This document shows, in pieces, positions 1-10,472 of a DNA stretch of 64,000 nt. The first letter of the stretch is position 1. Each line of letters opens with the position of its first letter. The position numbers were made by a program, and so were the translations under genes. The notes beneath the pieces are model-generated. The model was not told the DNA's origin, did no database searches, and saw nothing but the letters and a program-made list of their open reading frames with translations. The stretch comes from Ilyonectria destructans (Eukaryota > Ascomycota > Sordariomycetes > Hypocreales > Nectriaceae), in contig JAHEWK010000039.1 of the NCBI GenBank assembly GCA_020740775.1, forward strand, positions 219,955 to 283,954, read 5' to 3'.

Positions 1-871
1 GCGGGTGGAGTGGAATGGGCAGGTCTTCCAGCAAGGGAAACGCCTAAAGGATTCCTACAAGGCGGCGCCGAGTACGAAGAATATCAAGATTGAGAAATGG
101 TGGGAGAGCATGCTGCATGTCTCATCCCGGCAGTGGGTGGACTACTTTGGAGAGCTCGCCAGGGACGGGGACTTCGACGGCGACATGTTGGAGGATCAGA
201 TCGCAATCTACGCCGTGTTTGAAGATTTATTACGCCAAGAACTTTTCGACTTTGTGGAGGCGTGGAATCTTCATCGAATTCGTCTTCAGAAGAACCGCCC
301 CCATGTGGTCCACGGCCAGCCCTGGATGAATTACCACGACCCGGACCCAGACAAGGCATGCAACTGGGGCATCCCCATTGACCGTTCCGTTCTAGCTGAA
401 ATGGAGGGGCCATTGGCTGAGATCGACATTAGCACCTGTTTGGAGCCAGAGACAAAGGATTGGTGTCGCCAAGTTCTCAACGAAATGGGCTACGACAACG
501 TAGCCCTTGGGACTCCCCAGGAGCCGGACAAGTTGCGGCCTTTCAAGCGTTTCTACCTTGGTCTTCGAGACAGAATCATTCAACACATCGAAAGCGGCCG
601 GCAGCCTGTACTGGCATATCGTAAAGCGCCAACCGGTGGCGTTGTTGAATATGTAAGGCGTTCCCTTTCGTCCCGAATTGCTCAATCTAAACGCATATAG
701 CAAGCATTATATGAGCGAGCAAATCAAGCCTGCCAGGATGAACTTGGAGATGGGGAACCAGCAGAGCAACCGCTTGTTGAACTAGGATACGAGGACGAAG
801 AAGGAAACGACGTGGAGGGAATAAGTGATGATGGGGAGGATAGCGATATTTCGAATGGGGAGCCCGAGTAG
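1..871 (+). CDS. Integrase-core transposase, 3' part (5' end outside window)
   Basis: Partial gene of the same family as the 36717 integrase. The shared region covers the stretch after the catalytic Glu: a KWWESML block (WWEKLLKG in the other copy), an EDQIAIYAVF block, and WNLHRIRLQKNRPH (WNGHRIRPQKNREH). The first reading block ends at a TAG at 698-700. The segment 653-700 begins GTAAGG, ends ATATAG and is 48 bp, so it reads as an intron; the frame then continues at 701 to a TAG at 869-871. The other copy has a 52-bp intron at the same place. The C-terminus is acidic and variable. The DDE catalytic residues lie upstream of the window, so activity cannot be judged. Confidence 0.75.
653..700 (+). 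other. Intron near the 3' end of the integrase gene
   Basis: GTAAGG donor and ATATAG acceptor, 48 bp, phase 0. It removes the in-frame TAG at 698-700. The corresponding intron in the second copy lies at 38235-38286. Confidence 0.7.
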
Positions 872-1649
872 TTAATCCTTCCGTTTCATACGTCGGACAG
901 CAAATGTCGTGGGGATTTCTATCCCTTTAAAGCGGTTGGAGTGTGCGGGTGGGAGTGTCCCAGCAACATCAGTGTCGGAGAGTCGAGCCTGATCATTCCC
1001 AAAGCGCTGAGACATCGACTCCAGGGTTACCCTTATGGACTCACTGACCGTGGCGGAGAGTCCTCAACGTCCACCAACTCATTGTATGAGCCCGGAAGTG
1101 CCAGAGTTTTGGACCTGGCTTGATCCTGGGTCCGGAAGGGGTTGGAATCCGGGTTGAAGCGAGATTTTAGTTTAAGAAGAACAAAAACAACATCGTCCTT
1201 GGCTATGGTGGATGGCTTCACTAGACTCATTTAAGAGGGAGGTTACTGCGCTAGGTCGCTGGTGACCGGGAGCGGGATTACTGCGGTAATCCTCTCTAGG
1301 CTCACGACGCTGCTCGTCATCGCGAGTTGCAGATGGGTTGGGCAACTGGGCTTTCATTGCGGTGCAGGTGCGTTGCGATCGTGATAATAGCATAGTGAAG
1401 GTGTTTAGTGAATGAATTAGAAAGAATTAATTCATATTATCAGAACAAAGTTCCTAATATCGCGTTGTGCGTACTGTATCTATGTGACACCAAACAGCTC
1501 GATCGGAACCCATTTTACACCTGAAGCTTGAAGCAGGATATTAGACTGGCAAAGGTCACCGCGCGGGCCCGCAGCAAGTCCGCGGTACATATTCCATGGC
1601 GACTCAAAGTACCCCGATGACTAAGGAGAAGAGCACCTAAACCCAAAAC
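872..1649. other. Intergenic, no gene seen
   Basis: Open frames here are short and unlike known proteins. The 3' terminus of the first integrase element should lie in or just beyond this stretch, but its partner repeat is outside the window and cannot be matched. Confidence 0.4.
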
Positions 1650-1733
1650 GGGGTTTTGCAACAGTGACCCCTATCGTCCTCCGTAGTTAGGTGCCACTAC
1701 GGCAGCCTATAGGGGTCACTGTTGCAAAACCCC
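1650..1733. repeat. Perfect foldback (25-bp inverted repeat)
   Basis: The arms at 1650-1674 and 1709-1733 are exact reverse complements over 25 bp, outer end GGGGTTTTGCAACAGTGACC. The 34-bp spacer holds a second hairpin: CCGTAGT (1681-1687) with ACTACGG (1696-1702). It resembles two transposon ends joined with almost no interior. Confidence 0.8.
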
Positions 1734-1797
1734 AAAAAGCACGTTCAAAACAAGTGAAGTGGGTCTGCATAAATACCTAAACATCCGCCCCGCAGTA

Positions 1798-1886
1798 CCC
1801 GTGGGTCTTTGGGAAAACAGGACCCACTCAGAGAGTGGGCGGCAAAATCCTGGGACAGGTGCGAAATCCTGGGACACCTCACTACC
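1798..1886 (+). repeat. Left TIR of the pogo-like element
   Basis: 89 bp, matching 4551-4639 in reverse complement with one C/T difference near the inner end. Confidence 0.92.
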
Positions 1887-1996
1887 CCGCTTCAACACCA
1901 AAAGCGTAATTTCACAGCCAAATTGACCCTCTTTCTGTTCCAATCAAGTACAACCCTGTCGATGTGAGTCTCTTATTTTCGCTAACCAAGGACTAG

Positions 1997-4324
1997 GTGA
2001 TAATGCCGTATCCCTTCAAGGTCACGCCCGGCGTCCAGGCTGCCCGGCACATCCTGATGGCATGCAACCGACCCCAGCGAAGTGCCCGGGATAAGCCTCT
2101 CTCACTTCGTGCTGCAGCCACGGCCTTTGGCACTTCTAAGAGCGATGTTCAACGTCATCTCAAGGCGCTAGATAGGTCAGGAAGACCGGCTTTCAGTGAC
2201 AGACCCGTCGGCCGGCCAAGGAATCTCGATGACTCTGAGGATCGTGCCCTAGTCGCATATATCATGTGGCTCGAGAGGTGTGGCTTCCCTGCCACTCGTA
2301 CCCAAGTGGAAGAGGCTGCCAATCTCTTACGGCAAAGTCGCACGCCTCCAGCTGGCCCTGTGGGTGAAGGGTGGTATCCTCGATTCGTCAGGGATCATCC
2401 CGAGCTTCAGAAAAAGAGTCTCGTTCGAGCTCTTGACCGTGACCGTGCCGGCTTCGAAGCTGGTGAACTTGGCGACTTGGAGCACTTCTATTCCAAGCTC
2501 TCAGAGGTCATCCAGCGCAGGAATCTTGGTCCTTCTCAGGTATTAAATGCTGACGAGTGTGGTATACGTATTGGAGTCATCCGGGAGCGACTGGAAGTCC
2601 TCATCGTCAAGAAGGAGAAGAATACAAGGCATGACGTTGTCGCCTTTGCTAACCGCGAGTCCTCGACTCTCGTAGGCTGTGCCAACGCCGCCGGGACCGC
2701 TATCCCTCCATTCGTGATCTTCAAGACCTGGCCTACGGAGTTATGGGAGGTCGACGGGCTAGATGAATGTATCCGCTTTGCTCGATCAGATACCGCCTTT
2801 TCCAACGCCGAGATCTCTCTGGACTGGCTTCGTCACTTCAACCGGCACTTATTTTCAAGTCTGACGAAAGTGCAGTCTCTTGGCATTACATTTGAAGACT
2901 GGTTTGGCTGCGACGAATTTATGCGAGATCTCGATAATCCTGACTGGATTTGGGACCAGCCCTTCTTCGAAAGACCAGAGGAAGATCGGATTTGGCGACT
3001 TCTTATCATCGACGGCTTCACGGGCAAGACCTCTATCGAATTTATGGAGTATTGTATCCGCTTTGATATCGAGATATTCGTGCTTCCTGCTTATTCCACT
3101 TATCTTCTCCAGCCTCTCGACGTCGGTGTGTTTCAGCTGCTGAAAAGCGCACACCAGAAAGTGCTCCGTTCACACATTCGAGATGGATTTCTCAACTTTA
3201 AGCGGTCTGACTTTATCACCCGGTTCCAGCAGATATTCGATGAAGGATTTACGGTTCATAATATCATAAATGGCTTCGAGAAAAGTGGCATATTCCCCGT
3301 TGACGGCACGCACGTGATCCACACTCTCCGAGAGAAGAAGAGAGATATCCTCGCTATGTCAACGCCGGCCCTACAATCTCTCCTCCCCAAGGAAACGAGA
3401 TTTAGTGATGCCCGTGAGGTCTCTCGACGTATTCGTCATAAATACGGCCAAGATTTTAGTTCCCCAATGCGTCAGCGCTTCACCGTCGTCGACGACGTTC
3501 TCGCCGAGGCAGTAACGCTCTCCAACTTCGTAGAGACTTATATTAAGTCCCGCTACCAGCGGATCGCCGCTGCGAATAATAAGAGGAAAGCCAGGAGGCC
3601 AGTTAAGCCATCAGGTCAGTATCTCAACAGCGTGACCGTCAGGCAGGTTCGGGAGAGTTTGGAGACCTCCACTCAGAAGGAATAAGATGAGGAAATACGC
3701 CGGCAAAAGAGAGAGATAAAGAGACTACGAAAACAGCACTTCGAGCAATACAGGGCAGAGTGGCAATCTCAGTGGAAATACGATATCAATAACAACGGCA
3801 GGCCGGTACATATCAGCTTTAAAAGGTGGCTTCGGTGGTCAGGAAAGAAGCGAGATGACGACGTCATATCTATCCCTGATCCATCGCCAAGGGCGTCGCC
3901 AACACCAGAGGAAAGTTGGTATTATGATACTACGCCTTCCGCCGCAAGTCATCGCTTTTATGAGCGCTTGAGGGAAGCCACCCGCGCCGGGGTTTATCGC
4001 AGCCCGCTCCAAGAGATGCCCTTTCCCTTGTCGAGCGATAGAGTCAAATTTCGGATTAGTAACACGCAGGATGAGCCTTCTACTAACAATAATATTATCA
4101 CAGGTGATACCGACGAGTCAGATGATAACGAAGATAGTATCGCAACACTTGATTTAACTCAGGAAGCAATAGAAGAGCCGGAATTGCCTCCCCTCCCTCA
4201 ACCCTCTCCGACATATAATACCTTCACCTCCATATACTACCGAATTATGGGCATTTTACACCCCCCAGAGGCATTACAGGAAAGCTGCATAGTAGCGCTT
4301 AGTCTCCCTTCAAGCCCGGAATGA
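1997..4324 (+). pseudogene. pogo/Fot-like DDE transposase with one in-frame stop
   Basis: Cut-and-paste transposase of the pogo branch of Tc1/mariner. The N-terminus has a helix-turn-helix region (about residues 35-75) and a CENP-B-like second HTH (about 75-145). The DDE_1 catalytic core follows, with Asp in NADECG, in LIIDGF and in LQPLDVGVF; the third residue is Asp, as usual in this branch. The frame runs from 1997 to 4324 but holds one TAA at 3683-3685; the next codons (Asp-Glu-Glu-Ile-Arg) continue a charged C-terminal tail comparable to that of the 54.5-56.9 kb relative. CAA or GAA to TAA would explain the stop. The 562-residue product alone keeps the whole catalytic core, so activity is not excluded. 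No intron is seen. Confidence 0.85.
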
Positions 4325-4550
4325 ATTGGCCGCTGTGCAAGGAGGCAGCGAGGTGGACTTCGCGATACCGAGGAGCAAGTCGGGAGCATTCAATTAGTCA
4401 CAACACCACAACACCCGGGCATGGTATAACGGAGATATCTTGGATATAGCATCATCACGCATAAGATACACTGCATGGGAATTTTCATTGAGATTGGGAC
4501 ATAATCCGACCGGCAAAGTGGGAAATTCCCCTTGGCGCACCTCATTTGCA

Positions 4551-4639
4551 GGTAATGAGGTGTCCCAGGATTTCGCACCTGTCCCAGGATTTTGCCGCCC
4601 ACTCTCTGAGTGGGTCCTGTTTTCCCAAAGACCCACGGG
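4551..4639 (-). repeat. Right TIR of the pogo-like element
   Basis: Reverse complement of the left TIR, followed directly by the TA target duplication. Confidence 0.92.
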
Positions 4640-4812
4640 TACATTGAGCTGTGTACTTTTACACACAACCTCATTGAATTTAGACACAGTAGACAACAGC
4701 AGCAAGAGTAGCAGGACTGCAGCAAACCAGCATGGAATAGCATCATCCCGTATCTCCGACAAAGTCCCTCTACAAAAGGGCTAACCGCCTCCTTTGTTGA
4801 CAATATCGACGC

Positions 4813-5601
4813 TCAATTCTCTTCCTCTTCAACTCTGTCTTCCTCGTCCGGCTTGTTGAACTTCTATGCATGGATTTAGCCATGGAAATGTTGTTACAGA
4901 TTAACCTACTTACAGTCCAGAGTCGAGCAGCCTCAGCGATGACCTCCAACGCCGCAACCTTTCGCTCCTCAAGCGTCATTTCACCTGCTTCACCGCGGGG
5001 AGCCAAAGCAGGAGCGCAAGCTTGAGCGGCAGCAGGGCTATGGTTGACAGCGGCACCGCAACCACGCAGCTGCTGTGCTGCACGCTGAGCAGCAGAGCGC
5101 CAGCCATCGCCAGGATCTTTATCTGCATCGTCGATCTGCCGATTCAATTCCCAGAAGGCACGCACCGCAGCGACAGCGCCGGTGGGAACCTACACAGCAG
5201 CTGATTAGCAACTCATTAGCCGGAAACACATAGGTAAAGGCTCCCCACCGGCCTGCAGGTATGACCGTTCCTTGCGCAGTCCCAGCAAGCAGCACCAGTA
5301 TCTATCCCCTGTATGTCAGCCCGGCAAACTTATATGAAAGAATGGCTACTTACTGTTCTGAGAGGTACACTCATGCCCGGGGCTCTTTGCAGCGCGAGTA
5401 ACACAGGGGCGGCAGGGGAAGTCACGCGCCGAGCCGATGGGAGGAGCCTTCTTCTTCTGCGTCTTCTTCTCCTCAAATAGGTGTATTAGTAGTGATCTAT
5501 TGATTGTAGAGTAGCTGGCCGGATCATACAGTAACCTTGTTCGCGGATTTACGGGCGCTGGGCCGGATGTTTTTGTCGTTGCTATTGGGTCGGACCCTCA
5601 T
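4813..5601 (-). CDS. Small Cys-rich protein, five exons, 187 aa
   Basis: No long frame shows this gene; I assembled it from splice signals. The exons on the minus strand are 5601-5536, 5471-5354, 5301-5249, 5189-4914 and 4863-4813. All four introns are GT-AG and the first has a perfect TACTAATAC branch site. The joined frame is 188 codons including the stop. The protein has a basic Lys-rich start, then paired cysteines (FPCRPCVTRA..HEC and CWDCARNGHTC) suggesting a small metal-binding module, then an Ala-rich helical middle and an acidic tail (EEDRVEEEEN). I do not recognise a named family. It lies between a pogo-like element and a MULE, so it may be a host gene or a passenger. Five consistent junctions make chance unlikely. 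Confidence 0.6.
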
Positions 5602-5893
5602 CCACGTCTGCAGCGACTGGATCGGCAGTGGACATTATGATGATGATGTTGATTGATAGCGCCACGGAAACGATCAGGGGAGGCGCCGTCAGCTTACTTG
5701 GGGACGGTGATAAATTAGAAGAGTCTTGCTATTTGCACGACATCACATTGCTAATCGCACGATATCAGGGGCCCATTTCCCCGACTAACTGATATTCCGG
5801 CCGGCGCCAACCCCGACCACCCCCTAAGCTACATATCCACAACCCAATTTCCTCCTTTCAATAACACCAACTTACACCTCTTTCCACCACACC

Positions 5894-8246
5894 ATGAGCA
5901 ACAACGGACCGCTGCCACCACTTCCAATTGACCCAGATGCATTTCCAAACTATTCTGAATCATCAGATTCATTTTTTTCTACTGAAAATGACCCCCTCCT
6001 GCAGTTTTTCGACCTAGAAGATGACGAAATCCCTCCTCCGCCAGAATCCCCCGATTTTGAGTCATTTGATGATCTCTTCAAATACCTTCAAGACTTCCAC
6101 CTCGCCAATGGCGCTGCCCTCGTCACTAGTAACAGCTCGAAGCCTCGGGTAGTCAATGGAGTGAAAATTCGCACGAATTTTACCCTCATTTGCGACCGCG
6201 GTGGGCTCCGGCCGTCCTCATCAACAGGTATTCGGAACTCACGGACGAAGAAAACCGGCTGCCTGTTCAAGATCTCTGCCAAAACAGCCCAAAAGATGAA
6301 CGGGCTTTGGAGCTACGATGTCATTCACCCGTATCACAACCACGGCCCTTCCTTACATCCCTCTGTGCACACAGCTCACCGCAAGCGGACTCCTGCACAG
6401 CTTGCCCTCACAGAGACCTTATTCAAGTACAAGTCTCTGCAAGCACGGGAGATGCTAGCAATCGTCAAAGACTCTACAGCTGAGCCGACCTTTTTCATCC
6501 AGAAAGATATCTACAACGACCGGCAGAGACTACGAATTCAGGGCCTAGATGGCCTCACAGCTACTCAGGCGTGGATTGGCCACCTGCAGGCCGAGGGCTT
6601 GAACCACACCGTGAAATATAACACTGATGGCAAGGTGGATGCAGTCTTCTGGACCTATCCTTGGTGTGAGCTGATGTGGAAGAGATTTCCTGAAGTTCTT
6701 GGCATTGATAACACATACAAGACTAACCGCTTCAAAATGTACCTATTCCAGGTCACTGGCGTCACAGACCAGAAGTCTGTAGCAAACTTCGGCTTTGGGT
6801 TGATCAACAACGAGAAAGAGGAGGGATTTCTGTGGCTTTGTACGCAACTTGAAGCTATTCGCACGAAGTTGAATATCGCCGCGCCTGCTGTCATGATCAC
6901 GGATAAAGAAACTGCCCTTCGTAACGCTATTTGCATCGTGTTTCCGTATACACAGCTCCAGCTGTGTGTTTATCACATCAACGCCAACGTGAAGGCGCGA
7001 ATCGTCTCTAAATGGAAGGATCTAGAAGCTCATGATGATGACGGCAACTATGACTCCTCTGATGATGATGATGATGCTGATAAATTAGTCTCTGACGATG
7101 CCAAATACCGTAACTGCTTGATTACACAGGATGAGGCTAACAGATTTAAACCATCGTCACAGCCGCTGGCAGCTAAGTTGACGCCGGATTCGATGTTTGA
7201 AGCCTGGAAAGCTGTTATCTACAGCCGCCACGAGGTTGATTTTCTTCGAGCTTGGGCTACGATGGTCAAGACATACAGTCCAAACCAAAGTCACATCCTC
7301 GCATATATCTCCAAGGAATATATGCCGTGGCGCCTGCAGTGGGCAGGTTGTTACATCCGTAACTATCGCAACTTCGGCCAGCGAGTGAACAGCCCTGTGG
7401 AAACCGCTCACAAGGACGTGAAGTCATACCTCGTGACTGGAACAGGTGACCTTTTACATCTACATCACGCCCTTCTGCAGGTGATTTCACGCAAAAAGGA
7501 AGCCTACGAGATCAGGGCTGCAGATATGAGCATGCGGCAACGGCGGGAATACGTTGGTCGGGAGTGGCTTGGGCTATTACCCTTACAAATCTCCTTCCTG
7601 GCTGTCAACCTAGTAGTTCAGCAACACCGCTACGTTGAGGCCGCGATGCTAGCTGACTGTGAGAACCCAAAGCTTCGCCCTTGTGAGGGCATATTCACAC
7701 AGCAATACGGCCTCCCTTGCAGTCACGCGATTTTGCAGCATCTTCGCACTGGACCACGGCTTCATAAAGAGCTTGTGCACCCGCGATGGTGGCTTCAGAA
7801 GCCTCTGGTGATAAATCCCTCGTTGATAGTGCGTTTCTAAGCTAATCTTCATCTTCTAGGACCTCCTCGAGCCGCTGTTACGAATCCAAGACCCCAATAT
7901 TGTCGAGAACCTCCGAGGCCGCCCACGTAAGCCCAAAAATGCGAAGCTGACGATACCTTCAACTCTCAAGGCGAACTTGAACGTAACGGCAGTGCTAGGA
8001 GCCACGGATATACAAAGGAAACGCGGCCGGCTCGCGATAAAGTCAAGTTTAAAGCGCTGTGCATCACAGGACGAGCTTGCGTTGGAGAGACCGGCACCCA
8101 GTCCCTCTCAGGCCACTCAGGCGTCTACAAGCCGATCAACAGCAGATACAATTATAGTAAAGCTCTCAACTGAAGGTAGACGTAGCCGTAGAGGGAGGAG
8201 GAAAGCTGGGCTCGAGGCCACACCCACAGCATCTGCGCCGATGTAA
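5894..8246 (+). CDS. MULE transposase (FAR1/Hop-like), apparently intact
   Basis: Mutator-like transposase. The order is: an acidic Ser/Pro-rich start; a FAR1/FLYWCH-like zinc-binding domain (about residues 75-160, with CDRGG, CLF and HNHG); then a MULE DDE core with Asp in GIDNTYKTNRF, Asp in MITDKETAL and Glu in SPVETAHKDV. A CVYHIN motif follows the second Asp and a SWIM-like C..C..H segment (LPCSHAILQHL) sits near the end. The first frame stops at 7840, but an intron (7808-7859, GTGATA...CTAG; alternative donor 7829) joins in phase to 7860-8246, a basic tail with an RGRPRK AT-hook-like motif. The equivalent junction is continuous in the second MULE. I could not match TIRs for this copy. 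Confidence 0.82.
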
Positions 8247-8458
8247 GCGGAATAACCGCCAGCCTGTGAAAAAAGTGTTATTTTCAACGAAAATGCTGTT
8301 TTTGGGCTATTTGAGTGCTAGCGATGTGTTCAATTGAGCAGGTAATTTGAGCTTTTCAATGTGTTTTGCTTGTGGGACAATTTTAGTGTGATTTTGTATG
8401 TGGAAGAGTCGAAAAGGTGAATCGGATTGAAGCGCGGTCTTACCTCAGGCACTCAGAC
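8247..8458. other. MULE 3' flank, no gene
   Basis: T-rich sequence after the MULE stop. No inverted partner was found upstream of the gene. Confidence 0.4.
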
Positions 8459-8500
8459 TACGGAAGTCCATATCGAAGACTGGGCCAAAAGTGTACCCTG
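8459..8500 (+). repeat. Left TIR of the accessory-only element
   Basis: Begins TACGGAAGTCCATAT and ends GTGTACCCTG. It matches the right end in inverted orientation at 40 of 42 positions. Confidence 0.85.
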
Positions 8501-8796
8501 ATCCCAACTACCCACCCAATGCTTGCTAGGTCCACACCATCGTCACTTTAAGATTACACTTAACTAAATACTGACATGGGTCATATCTGCTTAGATAGAT
8601 AGTCAGATAAAGACACGGTCTATGAAGAAGTCGGGGGTCAATGAGTTGCTATCGTGGCAACGACTTGATCCCGGTCAGAGAGGCGATCACTAAGAGGATA
8701 ACTGGGCAACCAGCAACGTAGCTCAAAAGCGCATTAATGCGCATTACTGTGTCTTGTCTGCCTTTCAATCTCTTTCAATCTCATCACAACCTTCCA

Positions 8797-9312
8797 ATGG
8801 CTCCCTCTCTCACTCCGTTCTGCCCAAGCTGCCCAGATATCACAACTGGGGGCGGCACGCCACACACCGACATTCAAGCCCAGTTTCCTACAGCCCCTTA
8901 CTGTCCTCATTGTAACCAATTTTTCTCTAATGCCCCCATCAACAATGCTCGTTCCAACAACCCAATTGACCTCACGGCGGATTCCCCCAACCCCCGTCGA
9001 CGAGTCAAACCGTCACAGCAAGCCTTGACAGTCCCAACTTCTCGTCCACCACCTGAGAACTACCAGATGGCCATTTTTCAGGCACAATACAATCGGGAGG
9101 AGAGTATACAACAGGACCACGGCCAAGCCGGCCAGAAGTCGCCCTCTACGACAGAATCCATCGTCATTCACATTCAGGCCTTGGCTGCCATTGAATGTAA
9201 CTGTACATGGCCTCTTTTCTTGACCAAAGACCTTAGGCCTCATGCGGATCTCAAGTTGTCGAACAGGCTAATGCAGGTTAAAAAAAAGAAAAGCGACATG
9301 GGGTCACAATGA
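8797..9312 (+). CDS. Transposon accessory protein, zinc-ribbon N-terminus, truncated
   Basis: 171 aa from the ATG at 8797 (MAPSLTPFCPSCP); an in-frame ATG lies 60 bp upstream, but this start fits better. It has two Cys pairs (CPSC, CPHC), then a PIDLTADSP motif and a basic linker, then a segment resembling Ile/Leu-rich strands (SIVIHIQALAAIE). The protein at 38419-39669 has the same order: CPYCGRRWP, SIDLTASD, then SMRLTVFLARPGPWE. The present copy ends in a Lys run (KVKKKK-like) soon after the shared segment and so lacks the C-terminal two thirds. Its role is unknown. The shared motif order and the TIR context are my basis for linking it to the integrase transposons. Confidence 0.55.
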   Translation: MAPSLTPFCPSCPDITTGGGTPHTDIQAQFPTAPYCPHCNQFFSNAPINNARSNNPIDLTADSPNPRRRVKPSQQALTVPTSRPPPENYQMAIFQAQYNREESIQQDHGQAGQKSPSTTESIVIHIQALAAIECNCTWPLFLTKDLRPHADLKLSNRLMQVKKKKSDMGSQ

Positions 9313-10029
9313 AGGAAGAATCAACCAACCTTGCTTAGGTCTATTAGATCTAAGACCTTATTTGAACATGTCTTCAAGGCATTCCCAAGGGCCCAGATAG
9401 TTAGGTCGGGATTTGATGTAGGCTGAGGGCCGCCATATGTGAAAGTCCGGGTATTCACACCCAGTACCTTCGTTGGGAGGGCTGCAAGTCGGGCTGGGGG
9501 GAAGCCGCCATTGATCAACTTCTCCTCCTGTGTCTTCAGCCCAGCAGGAGTCAAATCGGTAGAGTCCGGGATCATCGTCGCCATAGAAGTAATTGGTTGA
9601 GGCATCGACACAACAAATGCGCAGGTTGTGAGGAAATGAAGCAGTGGGGCAAGAAGATCCTGATGCTGTGGCGACAGTAAGCTAACCTAAGATCGGCAAA
9701 GTATATGTCAGCAACCAGGTAAGGGCGGCTGAGGAAGTAAATAAACAAAGGGACAACATGTCAACAAACCTCTGTATGCTGTATAAACTGAGTTGATACT
9801 AACCCAGATTTCTTTGGCGATGAAGAAGGGGCTAGAGAAGATTCTTCTTGCCGGTTTCTACAGCTTCAAGTCCAAGAAAGAGATTGTATACACATTGAAG
9901 AATAGAGACCGCGAACGTCATTGTTTATCGTTCAAAATGACATTGATGAGATATGTATTATCTAGGGTTATCCTTCTATTGAAGTCGTGCGTGGACACAT
10001 CTTGGGTGTGACCCTAGCTTGGTTGAGGC

Positions 10030-10071
10030 CAGGGTACACTTTTGGCCCAGTCTGCAATATGGACTTCCGTA
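10030..10071 (-). repeat. Right TIR of the accessory-only element
   Basis: Inverted copy of 8459-8500, ending CTTCCGTA. Confidence 0.85.
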
Positions 10072-10290
10072 ATACGCCAGGTTTGTTCCGGCATCAACGG
10101 CACAATCCTGGGCAACAAGCCCGCTGGACACATGGAGGGCATTCGCAAATGAAAGCAACTGCCATGTCATTGACGAACTCCACTAGCTTGGCACTGACCT
10201 GTATCATAACTACAAGAAAACAGGGACAATTCGTGTTAATAAACTTAAATGAAATTAAATCAATATACCTCTTATATAATCATGCCGAGT
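10072..10290 (+). pseudogene. GH17 glucanase fragment, heavily mutated
   Basis: The fragment starts exactly at the right end of the 8459-10071 element and parallels the interior of the GH17 gene at 23-24 kb. The block reading CATCAACGGCACAATCCTGG matches that gene, as does the following ACAAGCCCG..GGACACATGG..GCATTCGC.AATGAAAGCAAC region. Differences are biased to C-to-T and G-to-A, several stops are present and similarity fades past about 10290. Only about 70 codons of the roughly 357-codon gene are represented. Confidence 0.7.
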
Positions 10291-10472
10291 TTGTCCCCTC
10301 ATCGTGCATCGTCACTCGATATAAATCGATCGTTTAAGTTATTGTTGTCCCTGGCTTGGGTATCGGGTCCATCCTGTTGTTCTTACTCCTAGTTTTTTTT
10401 CATCTAGTAAATCGATCGTTACCACACCGGAATTCCCCTTCTACAGCGGGATAGATTGGTGATCCAAGCATC
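10291..10472. other. Upstream region of the GH16 gene
   Basis: AT-rich 180 bp with repeated ATCGATCG-containing stretches (around 10320 and 10410). No clear TATA box is seen near the ATG. Confidence 0.3.

Larger units (their letters stand above)
1798..4639 (+). mobile_element. Complete pogo/Fot-like DNA transposon, 2842 bp
   Basis: The element is bounded by 89-bp terminal inverted repeats (1798-1886 and 4551-4639) that differ at one base, and is flanked on both sides by the TA dinucleotide (1796-1797, 4640-4641) expected of pogo/Tc1-mariner insertion. Each TIR starts CCCGTGGGTC, contains the palindrome CCCACTCAGAGAGTGGG, and ends with two direct copies of AAATCCTGGGACA that could be transposase-binding sites. 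One long transposase frame fills the interior. The near-identity of the TIRs implies a fairly recent insertion. Confidence 0.93.
8459..10071. mobile_element. TIR-bounded 1.6-kb element carrying only an accessory ORF
   Basis: The 42-bp termini at 8459-8500 and 10030-10071 are inverted repeats with two mismatches and have the form TACGG...CCGTA, as in the integrase element at 36.4 kb. A TGGG..(C)AAAA block lies about 25 bp in from each end in both elements. The interior holds no integrase, only the 8797-9312 frame, which resembles the accessory protein of the 36.4-kb element. It is best read as a non-autonomous derivative. No target duplication is visible. The right end abuts a decayed GH17 fragment. 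Confidence 0.75.

Noticed and set aside
9321..9611. 96-codon minus-strand ORF inside the accessory-only element
   Set aside because: The protein looks protein-like (RTFTYGGP, NPDLTIWALG) but I cannot place it and see no start context or introns. It may be a captured gene fragment.
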